DNA of 33,871 bases from the NCBI RefSeq assembly GCF_000427965.1, contig NZ_ATZA01000051.1, forward strand, positions 1 to 33,871, read 5' to 3'. The translations under genes were made by a program, and so were the position numbers. The notes beneath the pieces were generated by a model, which saw nothing but the letters and a program-made list of their open reading frames with translations, ran no database searches and had not been told where the DNA came from. The stretch is from Olivibacter sitiensis DSM 17696. GTDB taxonomy: Bacteria; Bacteroidota; Bacteroidia; Sphingobacteriales; Sphingobacteriaceae. Shown in pieces: positions 26,259 to 33,871 of the stretch. Every line of letters starts with the position of its first letter. The first letter of the stretch is position 1.

Positions 26259-27771
26259 ATTCCGTTATTTAATAGTCCTACTAAATAGTTTATTGCTATG
26301 TGCCCTCGCTCATGCGCAGGATACCCTACGCTACCATGTCTCCTTTGCATTTGACACTGTGCCACGCTTTTTGGTAAAACTCGATACGAAAGTCAAACCG
26401 AACGAATACCCGGAGCTACGCATGCCGGTATGGAGCCCTGGATATTACCAATTGCTCAATTATGGTCAATATGTGGACAACGTGGAGGCCAAGGACGACA
26501 AAGGGGCTACGCTAAAAGTAGAGCGCGTGGATACCAGTACATGGAAAATATGGACCAAGGGAAGCAGTGAGGTGAGCTTAGGCTATAGGGTGCGCATGGC
26601 TAGGCAATTTGTGGCTGAAAATGCGCTGGATAGTGCACATGCCTACATCATACCTACTGCCACATTTGCTTATACCAAGGAGTGGTTAAAAAGACCCTCG
26701 GTAGTTACCGTTGATAAGCCCCATTTTTGGAAAGATGTCGCTACAGGTCTGGACAGAGTAACATCGGTAGTAGGGCAAGCGTTCGAGGCAAGTGACATGG
26801 ATCAGCTTTATGATTGCCCGATACTCATCGGGAACCTCACCCAATTGCCCTCTTTTGAGGTTGCGGGAATAAGTCATTATTTCTACGCTTATGATGTGCC
26901 GGAGGGCGATTATCAGGTATTTATTGATACATTGGGTCGAATCGTTAAGGCGGCAAGCGATGTCATTGGTGAAATACCATACAGGCATTATACCTTTATC
27001 GGCATAGGAAAGGGGGCTGGAGGAATAGAGCATACAAATTCTACGACGGTGAGTTTTTCCAATCCCTTACTGACTGGCCGTGCGGGAAAAAGGCAGTTCA
27101 GTTTTCTTGCGCATGAATACTTTCATCATTATAACCCCAAACGAATTCGCCCCTTGGAACTCGGACCATTTGACTACGGTAAGCCCGATAGAACCAAACA
27201 GTTGTGGATTTCGGAAGGTTTGACCGTCTACTATGAACAATTTATTTTGTACAAAGCAGGTGTATTGGATAGAGCAGGTGTGCTATCCCAATGGCTTGCA
27301 CAGATCAATACTTATGAATCCAAGCCGGGCAAGGCATTCCAGACGCTGGCACAATCTAGTGAGCATACCTGGGAAGACGGCCCCTTCGGCGATCAGTCGG
27401 GCAAGACGATATCCTATTACGAAAAAGGCCCCATAGTGGGGCTCTTGCTAGATATAAGTATCAGAAAATCGACCAAAGGAACTAAATCGTTGCAGGACGT
27501 AATGCGTTACCTGTATGATACTTATGCCAAGAAACTGGATCGAGGCTTTACCGAAAATGAATTTTGGGCTACTTGCCGGCATGTTGCCGGTACCGACCTG
27601 ACAGATATTAAAGACTATGTATATACAACCAAGCCGCTTGACTATGATAAATATTTAGGCTATCTAGGTCTACAATTGGTTAAAATTGACGATGAAAACA
27701 CCTTTGTAATGAAACCGTTGTCCCAAATAGACAGCGAACAGGCGAAATTGCTGGATGTTTTTTTTGAATAG
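26251..27771 (+). CDS. M61-family aminopeptidase (glycyl aminopeptidase type), no PDZ domain
   Basis: The 506-residue protein has a signal peptide (MIKFRYLIVLLNSLLLC, ending AHAQ), an N-terminal beta domain with MPVWSPGYY (58-66), and the gluzincin site HEYFH (H288, E289, H292). The site is followed by NPKRIRP and the third ligand E322 in WISEGLTVYYE. This matches M61, whose characterised members prefer N-terminal Gly or Ala. Usual M61 proteins continue with a PDZ domain and are near 600 residues; this one stops where that domain would begin. The ATG overlaps the end of the permease gene by 8 nt. The enzyme would act in the periplasm on imported peptides. Confidence 0.88.
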   Translation: MIKFRYLIVLLNSLLLCALAHAQDTLRYHVSFAFDTVPRFLVKLDTKVKPNEYPELRMPVWSPGYYQLLNYGQYVDNVEAKDDKGATLKVERVDTSTWKIWTKGSSEVSLGYRVRMARQFVAENALDSAHAYIIPTATFAYTKEWLKRPSVVTVDKPHFWKDVATGLDRVTSVVGQAFEASDMDQLYDCPILIGNLTQLPSFEVAGISHYFYAYDVPEGDYQVFIDTLGRIVKAASDVIGEIPYRHYTFIGIGKGAGGIEHTNSTTVSFSNPLLTGRAGKRQFSFLAHEYFHHYNPKRIRPLELGPFDYGKPDRTKQLWISEGLTVYYEQFILYKAGVLDRAGVLSQWLAQINTYESKPGKAFQTLAQSSEHTWEDGPFGDQSGKTISYYEKGPIVGLLLDISIRKSTKGTKSLQDVMRYLYDTYAKKLDRGFTENEFWATCRHVAGTDLTDIKDYVYTTKPLDYDKYLGYLGLQLVKIDDENTFVMKPLSQIDSEQAKLLDVFFE

Positions 27772-27793
27772 AAAAATGTAATTGACACAGACG

Positions 27794-30043
27794 ATGAAAG
27801 AAAGATTTGGAATAGTGGTTTTTTTAATTTTCGGCATGCTACAGGCCTTTGCACAGGGAACTAGGGCCGACTATGACCGAGCGGATTCTCTTAAAAAGGC
27901 GATACAGGGCAAGGTGAAATTCAGTCCATGGAACATCAAGGCCATTGGTGACTCACATCGATTTGTCTATACCCAATATACGGACAAGGGCGTAGAGTTT
28001 ATCGAGATCAATGCAGACGATAGAACAAAGTCGGCTGCCTTTGATCAAGTACGTTTGGCCAAGTCCTTGGCCGCTGCTAGTAGCGAGACCGTAGAAGCTT
28101 ATAAATTGCCCTTTACTGAAGTCAACTATAGTAGAAAACAGGATAGCCTATTGTTCAGCGCTTTTGGCAAAAATTGGGCATGTAGCCTGAATGACTATAC
28201 CGTGAAGCCATCCGAAGCGACAGGAAGGAATGCGCGGGGCTATTGGGGAAATAGAGGCGATGATAGAAAAGGAGAACCCATTGCCTCGCCAGACAAAAAG
28301 TGGTTGGCCTATGTGAAAAATTTCAACGTATACGTAAAAGCCGCCGATGGCAAAGGGGAGGAGATGGCATTGAGTTTTGATGGTTCTGAGGGCGAGTATT
28401 ATTCGGCTTTCATCAGTTGGTCCCCCGACTCCAGGAAACTGGCTGTTAACAAGGTGCGTCCCAATACCGAGCATAAGATTTACCTCATCGAATCTTCCCC
28501 AAGCGACCAGCTACAGCCCAAGCTGCAATCGAGGGATTACCTGAAACCTGGCGACGCCTTGCCCCAGCGTTTCCCTACCTTGTTTGTTTTGGACGGTAAA
28601 AAGCGAATACAAGTGCCACACGATCTGGTACCCAATCAATACGATGTGTCTGCACGATTGCAGTGGCGCAAAGATAGCCGTGCTTTTACCTTTGAGTACA
28701 ATGCGCGCGGGCATCAGGAGTACAAAATATACGAGATGGATGCGAGCACGGGAGAGGCAAAGACCTTGATAGCGGAAAACAGCAAGACATTTATCGACTA
28801 CAGCGGCAAGAAATACCGCTATGACGTGGCAGATGGAAAGGAGGTAATTTGGGCATCGGAAAGGGATGGCTGGAATCATTTGTACCTGTACGATGGTATA
28901 ACCGGAAAGGTGAAAAATCAAATTACCAAAGGTGAGTGGGTGGTGCGTAAAGTGATACATGTGAACGAAGAACAGCGGAAGATTATTTTTGAGGGAAGCG
29001 GAAAGGACAAGGGTGTAGATCCCTACCTCATCCAATATTATATGGTCAATTTTGATGGTTCGGGACTTCGTGCGTTGACGGATAGTCCTGTCAATCACTC
29101 GGCCACTTTTTCTGCCGACTTTTCTTGTTTCGTCGATCATGCATCGCGGGTGGATCAGCCATCGACTACGGTGTTGCGAAATGCTACAGATGGAAAAGTA
29201 TTGATGGAATTGGAAAAATCCAATATTGATGGGCTGTTGCAGACTGGCTGGAAAATGCCGGAAGTTTTTTCCGCCAAAGGCAGGGACGGGCAGACGGACA
29301 TTTGGGGTATCATTGTGAGACCGACCAATTTCGACCCGAGCAAAAAATATCCGGTCATTGAATACATCTATGCCGGACCACATAGCTCCTTTGTGCCCAA
29401 ATCTTTCACTGCCAACCTACCCGCTAGCCTACACGAACTGGCCGAATTGGGTTTTATCGTGGTGCAGATAGACGGAATGGGCACGTCCAACCGCTCCAAG
29501 GCTTTTCACGACGTTTGCTGGCAAAACCTAAAGGATGCCGGTTTTCCAGACCGTATTGCTTGGATGAAAGCGGTGGCAGCAAAATATAGTTATATGGATT
29601 TGGACAAGGTGGGTATTTTCGGCACCTCTGCTGGGGGGCAAAGTTCGGCCGGAGCCGTATTGTTCCACAACGACTTTTACAAAGTGGCAGTATCATCTTG
29701 CGGTTGCCACGACAACAGAATGGACAAGATCTGGTGGAACGAGCAATGGATGGGATTCCCGATAGGGGAGCATTACGCTGCCTCTTCCAATGTGGTCAAT
29801 GCTCACAAACTCCAAGGCAAATTAATGTTGATTGTGGGTGAAGTGGATGACAATGTAGATCCTTCCTCTACCTATCAGGTAGTCAATGCATTGATAAAGG
29901 CCAATAAGAATTTCGATTTTCTAATGGTACCGGGCATGCCCCATTCTTCCGGTGGCGAATATGGAGAGCACAAGCGTAGGGATTATTTCGTGAAGCATCT
30001 ACTGGGAATCGATCCACCCGTTTGGGATGGGATGGATTATTAG
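27794..30043 (+). CDS. S9-family prolyl/dipeptidyl peptidase (DPP-IV-like)
   Basis: The ATG at 27794 is chosen over an in-frame TTG at 27782; it opens the signal peptide MKERFGIVVFLIFGMLQ, ending AFAQ. The product has 749 residues: a beta-propeller domain (about 50-480, with SPDKKWLAY, SWSPDSRKLA and WASERDGWNHLYLYD) and a C-terminal hydrolase domain. In this numbering the catalytic residues are S612 in GTSAGG, D685 in GEVDDNV and H717 in GMPHSSG. The usual aromatic residue after the Ser is Ala here. Family members remove X-Pro or X-Ala dipeptides. It begins 22 nt after the M61 gene and is probably co-transcribed with it. Confidence 0.9.
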   Translation: MKERFGIVVFLIFGMLQAFAQGTRADYDRADSLKKAIQGKVKFSPWNIKAIGDSHRFVYTQYTDKGVEFIEINADDRTKSAAFDQVRLAKSLAAASSETVEAYKLPFTEVNYSRKQDSLLFSAFGKNWACSLNDYTVKPSEATGRNARGYWGNRGDDRKGEPIASPDKKWLAYVKNFNVYVKAADGKGEEMALSFDGSEGEYYSAFISWSPDSRKLAVNKVRPNTEHKIYLIESSPSDQLQPKLQSRDYLKPGDALPQRFPTLFVLDGKKRIQVPHDLVPNQYDVSARLQWRKDSRAFTFEYNARGHQEYKIYEMDASTGEAKTLIAENSKTFIDYSGKKYRYDVADGKEVIWASERDGWNHLYLYDGITGKVKNQITKGEWVVRKVIHVNEEQRKIIFEGSGKDKGVDPYLIQYYMVNFDGSGLRALTDSPVNHSATFSADFSCFVDHASRVDQPSTTVLRNATDGKVLMELEKSNIDGLLQTGWKMPEVFSAKGRDGQTDIWGIIVRPTNFDPSKKYPVIEYIYAGPHSSFVPKSFTANLPASLHELAELGFIVVQIDGMGTSNRSKAFHDVCWQNLKDAGFPDRIAWMKAVAAKYSYMDLDKVGIFGTSAGGQSSAGAVLFHNDFYKVAVSSCGCHDNRMDKIWWNEQWMGFPIGEHYAASSNVVNAHKLQGKLMLIVGEVDDNVDPSSTYQVVNALIKANKNFDFLMVPGMPHSSGGEYGEHKRRDYFVKHLLGIDPPVWDGMDY

Positions 30044-30100
30044 TTGATTGGTTGTGAATAGTGGATTTGTCATTGGTTTATAGTTGGTCAGCGAGCCGTT

Positions 30101-30161
30101 CGTCATTCCGAGTCCCGACCTAGTCGGGAAGGAATCTCATCCGTCGACAGACGGACGGATG
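30101..30161. repeat. Intergenic GTCATTCCG...GGAATCTC repeat with two hairpins
   Basis: CGTCATTCCG begins at 30101. A 7-bp stem, TCCCGAC/GTCGGGA (30113-30119 and 30123-30129), follows, then GGAATCTC (30131-30138) and an 8-bp stem, CATCCGTC/GACGGATG (30138-30145 and 30154-30161). This type of element is spread between genes in many Bacteroidota genomes. It separates the S9 gene from the next gene and may end or stabilise the transcript. Confidence 0.6.
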
Positions 30162-30228
30162 TGCTGAAAGCTGACAGGTTGTTATTGAGGTATTTGCTTT
30201 TAGTGGAATGCCCGTACTTTAGATAGAA

Positions 30229-32943
30229 ATGGTTTTAAAGAAGATTTCAGGTTTGGGAATGATCTTGTCCATGACAATAGGTCTTTCATTTGCACAGTCG
30301 CCATGGGAAAGATTGGCACAAAGGCCATCGGTATTGGAACTGGATAAAGGCCTTATAAAAGGCACAAGCCAATCACTGCTATTGGAGCTGGTGAGTAGTT
30401 CGCAAACGGTCAGTTCGCTAAGGCCAAAAAGCGATGAGCACTTTGACTTTACGCCGAATGACCGCCTGCAAATGAGAAGCGGGAATGGCTTATATCACCT
30501 GGGGGACGTCAATATCCGCTATCGGCTAGGCGAACAGGATGATTGGCAGTCGGTTTCTACTGCTGCCGATCGGAAAGCGGTGACAGCCCTGACGACGGGA
30601 GAGGGGCATATCTTGGCAACGGCCGATTTGGCCAATACCCTGCCTACCGATCTACCCTTTGGCATCAAGCGTTCGTGGGAGGTGATAGATGGAAGGCTGA
30701 CCCTCAAATTTGAATTGCAGAACAAATCTTCGGTGCCATTGGAAATAGGTGCCTTGGGCATTCCCATGATATTCAACAACATCTTGCACGAGAAATCCTT
30801 GGAAGATGCTCATACCCAGAACGTGTTTTATGATCCCTACATTGGAAAGGATGCGGGTTACCTACAGGTTTCCCGATTGGACGGTAAGGGAAATGTCCTG
30901 CTGGTGGTACCTTATGGCCAGACACCTTTTGAGGCATACCGTCCATTGCTGGACGATCCGACGCCTAGGGGCATTACCTTTGAAGGTTTCCACGAATGGA
31001 TGCTCTGTAGCAAAGCTTATGCCGGGAACGAATGGAAAGGAATTGAACAGTGGAACGAGGCTACCTCTTTGCTGTTGGAACCCAATGATGTACGGGTATT
31101 TGGCTTGCAGTTTGTCCTTGCCCCAGAAATCAGGATGATCGAGCAAACACTTTTGGAAAACAAAAGACCGGTGGCCATGGGTGTACCCGGGTATGTGGTG
31201 CCGATGGATGTGGAAGCCAAATTGTTTCTGCAGTACCCCGAAAGAGTACGGAGCATGGAGGTTTATCCAAAAGATGCACTGACGATAAGTCAGGTTAAGC
31301 ATAAAGATAAGGGAATCCAATCTTATGCGGTAAAAGGAAGGAAATGGGGTAGGGCAAGGCTTACCGTGACCTATAAAGACGGATTGAAGCAGACGATTAA
31401 TTACAAGGTCGTCAAGCCTGAATCGGAATTGGTAGCCGACGTGGGGCATTTCCTGACTACGGAACAGTGGTTTGACCAGCCCAATGACCTTTTTGGGAGG
31501 AATCCATCCGTCATCAGTTATGATTATGAGGCAAAAAAGCAAGTTACCCAAGACAGCAGGGCATGGGTGGCAGGACTGAGCGACGAAGGAGGTGCCGGTA
31601 GCTGGCTAGCGGCCATCATGAAGCAATTGGTATTGCCAGATAAGGAAGAGGTAAAGCAATTGGAACAATTCGTCAATCAGACCTTATGGGGGAATATCCA
31701 ACATAAGGAAGGCGCTCGAAAATACGGGGTAAAAAAGAGCGTTTTTTACTTTGAGCCCGATTCCATGCCAAAAGGTACCTATAGCGATAGCATCAATTAC
31801 AAGGTTTGGTCGGCCTGGAACAAAAAGGGAGCCGATGATGTAGGCCGTTCTTACAACTATCCGCATGTGGCGGCCGCTCACTGGGTGTTTTATCGGCTTG
31901 CTCGGTTCCATCAAGGTTTGGTCTCCGAAAGACCTTGGGCATGGTACTTGGAAAATGCGTTCCATACCAGTATGGCTATGGTGAACCAAGCACCTCATTA
32001 TGCCCAGTTTGGCCAAATGGAAGGAACCATATTTCTCCTGGTGTTGAGTGATTTGAAGTCGGAAGGGTATATAGACATGGCCAATGAATTGGAAATGGCT
32101 ATGAAGAAAAGGGCGGATCACTGGCGTAGCCTCAAATATCCTTTTGGCAGCGAAATGCCCTGGGACTCTACCGGTCAGGAAGAAGTCTACATGTGGTCGG
32201 ATTACTTTGGCTATGCGGATAAGGCGGAGGTCACCTTAAATGCCATCATGGCTTATATGCCCACCATACCGCATTGGGCTTATAATGGCAATGCCCGTAG
32301 GTATTGGGATTTCCTATATGGAGGTAAAATTTCTAGGGTAGAAAGACAGATCCATCACTATGGATCGGCCTTGAATGCTATCCCCGTACTAAAGGCATAC
32401 AAAAAGGAGCCCACGGATCTGTACCTGCTCCGAGTGGGTTATGGTGGATTGCTGGGCGGAATTGCCAATGTGACCCAAGATGGCTTTGGTCCTTGTGCCT
32501 TTCATTCCTATCCATCTACCTTGGATATAGACCCCCTGTCGGGCGACTATGGCAGTGGCTTTTTTGGTTATGCTGTCAATACATCCAGTTACCTGATTGA
32601 GGATAAACGCTTGGGCTGGCTTGGCTTTGGCGGTAATGTTGAACAGAAGAAAGATTGGATCAGCTTGGAGCTGACCAATGGGGCAAAGGACAAGGTATTT
32701 ATAGCACCGGCAAAATTATGGATTACCTTGGATGCAGGGAAAATAGAAAGTGTGAGCTACCACGCAAAGAACGGTAAGGTAAAGCTCGTTCTCGCCAAAG
32801 GAGGTGAACATACGCCTCAAGCTTTCCTCCATGTCTATGATGCTGATGGCAATATCTCGGAGAAGGTAAAGCATAGGTTAGACTTGAAACAAAATACCCT
32901 TATTGTGGATGTACGAGAAAATGGTGCTACGCTAAATTTTTAG
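30229..32943 (+). CDS. Large secreted DUF5695-like protein, putative carbohydrate-active enzyme
   Basis: The 904-residue protein has a signal peptide (MVLKKISGLGMILSMTIG, ending SFAQ). Residues about 30-400 look beta-rich, and about 420-780 are helical, with repeated Trp/Tyr/His-rich blocks such as SYNYPHVAAAHWVFYRLAR, QMEGTIFL, EEVYMWSDYFGYA and GFGPCAFHSYPSTLDIDPLSG. This arrangement of a beta-sandwich before an (alpha/alpha)6-type barrel is common in polysaccharide lyases and glycosidases. I believe it matches DUF5695, but this is from memory of the family's appearance. No function is known to me. It lies 185 nt after the S9 gene and is closed by a terminator. Confidence 0.6.
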   Translation: MVLKKISGLGMILSMTIGLSFAQSPWERLAQRPSVLELDKGLIKGTSQSLLLELVSSSQTVSSLRPKSDEHFDFTPNDRLQMRSGNGLYHLGDVNIRYRLGEQDDWQSVSTAADRKAVTALTTGEGHILATADLANTLPTDLPFGIKRSWEVIDGRLTLKFELQNKSSVPLEIGALGIPMIFNNILHEKSLEDAHTQNVFYDPYIGKDAGYLQVSRLDGKGNVLLVVPYGQTPFEAYRPLLDDPTPRGITFEGFHEWMLCSKAYAGNEWKGIEQWNEATSLLLEPNDVRVFGLQFVLAPEIRMIEQTLLENKRPVAMGVPGYVVPMDVEAKLFLQYPERVRSMEVYPKDALTISQVKHKDKGIQSYAVKGRKWGRARLTVTYKDGLKQTINYKVVKPESELVADVGHFLTTEQWFDQPNDLFGRNPSVISYDYEAKKQVTQDSRAWVAGLSDEGGAGSWLAAIMKQLVLPDKEEVKQLEQFVNQTLWGNIQHKEGARKYGVKKSVFYFEPDSMPKGTYSDSINYKVWSAWNKKGADDVGRSYNYPHVAAAHWVFYRLARFHQGLVSERPWAWYLENAFHTSMAMVNQAPHYAQFGQMEGTIFLLVLSDLKSEGYIDMANELEMAMKKRADHWRSLKYPFGSEMPWDSTGQEEVYMWSDYFGYADKAEVTLNAIMAYMPTIPHWAYNGNARRYWDFLYGGKISRVERQIHHYGSALNAIPVLKAYKKEPTDLYLLRVGYGGLLGGIANVTQDGFGPCAFHSYPSTLDIDPLSGDYGSGFFGYAVNTSSYLIEDKRLGWLGFGGNVEQKKDWISLELTNGAKDKVFIAPAKLWITLDAGKIESVSYHAKNGKVKLVLAKGGEHTPQAFLHVYDADGNISEKVKHRLDLKQNTLIVDVRENGATLNF

Positions 32944-32967
32944 CGGTTGTTGATGCGCTTGATATTT

Positions 32968-33007
32968 GCCCGGTCGCAGGCTCCATGGCCTATGACTGGG
33001 CTTTTTT
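32968..33007 (+). terminator. Rho-independent terminator after the DUF5695-like gene
   Basis: GCCCGGTC (32968-32975) pairs with GACTGGGC (32994-33001) with one G-T pair. An inner AGGC/GCCT stem adds to it, and six T follow. It lies 25 nt after the stop codon and ends the plus-strand block. Confidence 0.8.
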
Positions 33008-33155
33008 AGTTTTGCTTTTCTTTTATCGTCTTTAAATCGAATATTTTGGTTCTATGACGGATGGTGTGGGCAACGGTAGATTACATTTGCTTGGCAAAAA
33101 GCAGATACGATAGCCATTTATACGACCTTGCCTTCGCACTGCCGTGGTGGATCAC

Positions 33156-33302
33156 TATCCCCCTCTGGAGAGGCAGGGCGTGTCCGCCTACTGGCGGATA
33201 GGGGGGAAGCAGGACTGATAACACATTGCAGATAAATGCATTAACGCAATTCCTCCCCCTTTCCTCCGCACTGGCCAGGCACACTCCCCCTCAAGAGGGG
33301 GA
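33156..33302. repeat. C/G-rich intergenic repeat module with hairpins
   Basis: The region has a C-run at 33159-33164 facing a G-run at 33201-33206. Between them is a stem, TCCGCC/GGCGGA (33183-33188 and 33193-33198). Further on, CCCCCTC (33286-33292) and GAGGGGG (33295-33301) pair around AA. It resembles the CCCCCTC/GAGGGGG intergenic elements seen in Sphingobacteriaceae (recollection, not searched). Confidence 0.5.
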
Positions 33303-33518
33303 CAAGCATATGTGCTACCTGCCGACCGCCAATATATAGTTGCCTATTTTTCTACATACGATAGTCCACCCATACAAAATATCATAGAATCCATATTTTT
33401 CATCAAATAGGCATAAAATGACAAGACGATTTGGATTTAATGCGTATTTACCGATATTTGACATTATTGGCTGGAACGTCAAAAAACGCAACTTAAACAT
33501 ACTAATCCTACCATTCAA

Positions 33519-33635
33519 ATGGAATACAACTGCCCAAACTGCAACCAAGCCATCAGCGGAAATTTTTGTAGCAACTGCGGACAGAAAAAATATAAGCGAA
33601 TAGACAAAAAATCACTACTGACCGACAAAAAATAA
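33519..33635 (+). CDS. 38-residue zinc-ribbon peptide, probable DUF3667 remnant
   Basis: This short frame reads MEYNCPNCNQAISGNFCSNC, then GQKKYKRIDKKSLLTDKK and TAA. The four Cys (C5, C8, C17, C20) form two CxxC pairs of a zinc ribbon. The start of DUF3667 membrane proteins looks just like this, including the KRID segment, but those continue with several membrane helices. Here the frame stops after 38 codons and a terminator follows at once. It is either a remnant or a free-standing zinc-ribbon peptide. The nearby IS may be responsible for the loss (inference). Confidence 0.6.
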   Translation: MEYNCPNCNQAISGNFCSNCGQKKYKRIDKKSLLTDKK

Positions 33636-33640
33636 TTTAA

Positions 33641-33671
33641 GGAGCTGCCATATCTGGCAAGCTCCTTTTTT
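33641..33671 (+). terminator. Rho-independent terminator after the zinc-ribbon peptide
   Basis: GGAGCT plus GCCA (33641-33650) pair with TGGC plus AGCTCC (33655-33665) with one bulged A, followed by six T. It shields the IS from upstream transcription or marks the end of the remnant. Confidence 0.8.
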
Positions 33672-33701
33672 CATATTTTGGTTTTACGACAAACTAAAAA
33701 T

Positions 33702-33871
33702 ATGAGTGATAAAAATACAGAAAAGAAATTAGTCGGTCAGCCAATCTTCAAACAATTATTAGGTTTTATTCCAAGGAACAAATTTGAGATGCTTGTGAGC
33801 AAGCACCGGTCTGACCGCTATTACAAGACCTTTGATTCATGGACACAACTCATGACGATGCTGTTCGGAAT
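33702..33871 (+). CDS. IS4-family transposase, N-terminal start (partial)
   Basis: The frame starts at ATG 33702 and runs off the window after 56 full codons. FKQLLGFIPRNKFEMLVSKH, then YYKTFDSWTQLMTMLFG, matches the DUF4372 domain found at the N-terminus of one group of IS4-family transposases. The catalytic DDE part lies outside. The terminal inverted repeat should lie between 33672 and 33701 or just upstream, but cannot be defined from one side. Confidence 0.8.
   Translation, partial: MSDKNTEKKLVGQPIFKQLLGFIPRNKFEMLVSKHRSDRYYKTFDSWTQLMTMLFG

Larger units (their letters stand above)
32944..33518. other. Gene-free region before the right-hand IS
   Basis: No convincing gene is seen. Besides the terminator it holds a C/G-rich repeat region (33156-33302). 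The part from 33303 to 33518 has only short open frames without family resemblance. Confidence 0.5.

Noticed and set aside
28511-29383. A 290-codon open frame on the minus strand.
   Set aside because: It lies wholly antisense to the well-supported S9 peptidase and shows no signal peptide or family motif.
30862-31551. A 229-codon open frame on the minus strand.
   Set aside because: It is antisense to the DUF5695-like gene and has unremarkable composition; it is best read as a shadow frame.
1-33871. Composite transposon formed by the two flanking insertion sequences.
   Set aside because: The left element is IS5/IS1182-type and the right one IS4-type, so they cannot act together as matching ends.
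1-33871. tRNA or rRNA genes.
   Set aside because: No cloverleaf-like or rRNA-like sequence was recognised on either strand in the gaps between genes.

Overview
The window comes from a Bacteroidota genome, most likely a Sphingobacterium/Pedobacter-type organism (inference). Supporting signs are a SusC/SusD pair, LytS/LytTR signalling, several TAnnTTTG-type promoter boxes, weak Shine-Dalgarno sequences, many signal peptides ending in AQ or SQ, and the GTCATTCCG...GGAATCTC intergenic repeat. Both edges lie inside insertion sequences of different families: the C-terminal end of an IS5/IS1182-type transposase on the left and the N-terminal start of an IS4-type (DUF4372) transposase on the right.

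Left part (274-9518). A secreted M14 zinc carboxypeptidase on the minus strand ends at the left IS. Divergent from it is a LytS-type histidine kinase overlapped by a LytTR response regulator. A direct repeat with a 21-bp pitch separates these from a CPA2-type cation/H+ antiporter, which is followed by a 72-residue protein resembling the HMA fold. A perfect 60-bp palindrome with no loop then separates these plus-strand genes from a minus-strand pair: dienelactone hydrolase, preceded by an NDH-2-like NADH dehydrogenase.

Right part (9791-32943). This is a 23-kb block with all genes on the plus strand. It holds three intact DUF885 putative metallopeptidases and a decayed fourth, a GH127 beta-L-arabinofuranosidase, a SusC (frameshifted) and SusD pair, a luciferase-like flavin oxidoreductase, an APC amino-acid permease, an M61 aminopeptidase, an S9 dipeptidyl-peptidase-like enzyme and a large secreted DUF5695-like protein. 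Likely transcription units are DUF885-1/GH127/DUF885-2 (closed by a strong terminator), SusC/SusD/DUF885-3, and psi-DUF885-4/APC/M61/S9. Gene overlaps of 8-17 nt suggest translational coupling.

Taken together, the right block reads as a peptide or glycopeptide utilisation locus: outer-membrane import by SusCD, periplasmic or surface peptidases, an inner-membrane amino-acid permease, and a glycosidase family whose best-known substrate is arabinofuranose on plant hydroxyproline-rich glycoproteins. This is an inference from family knowledge. The frameshift in susC and the roughly 1.4-kb internal loss in the fourth DUF885 gene suggest that parts of the locus are decaying or switching in this strain. 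All motif positions were read by eye; no database search was run.
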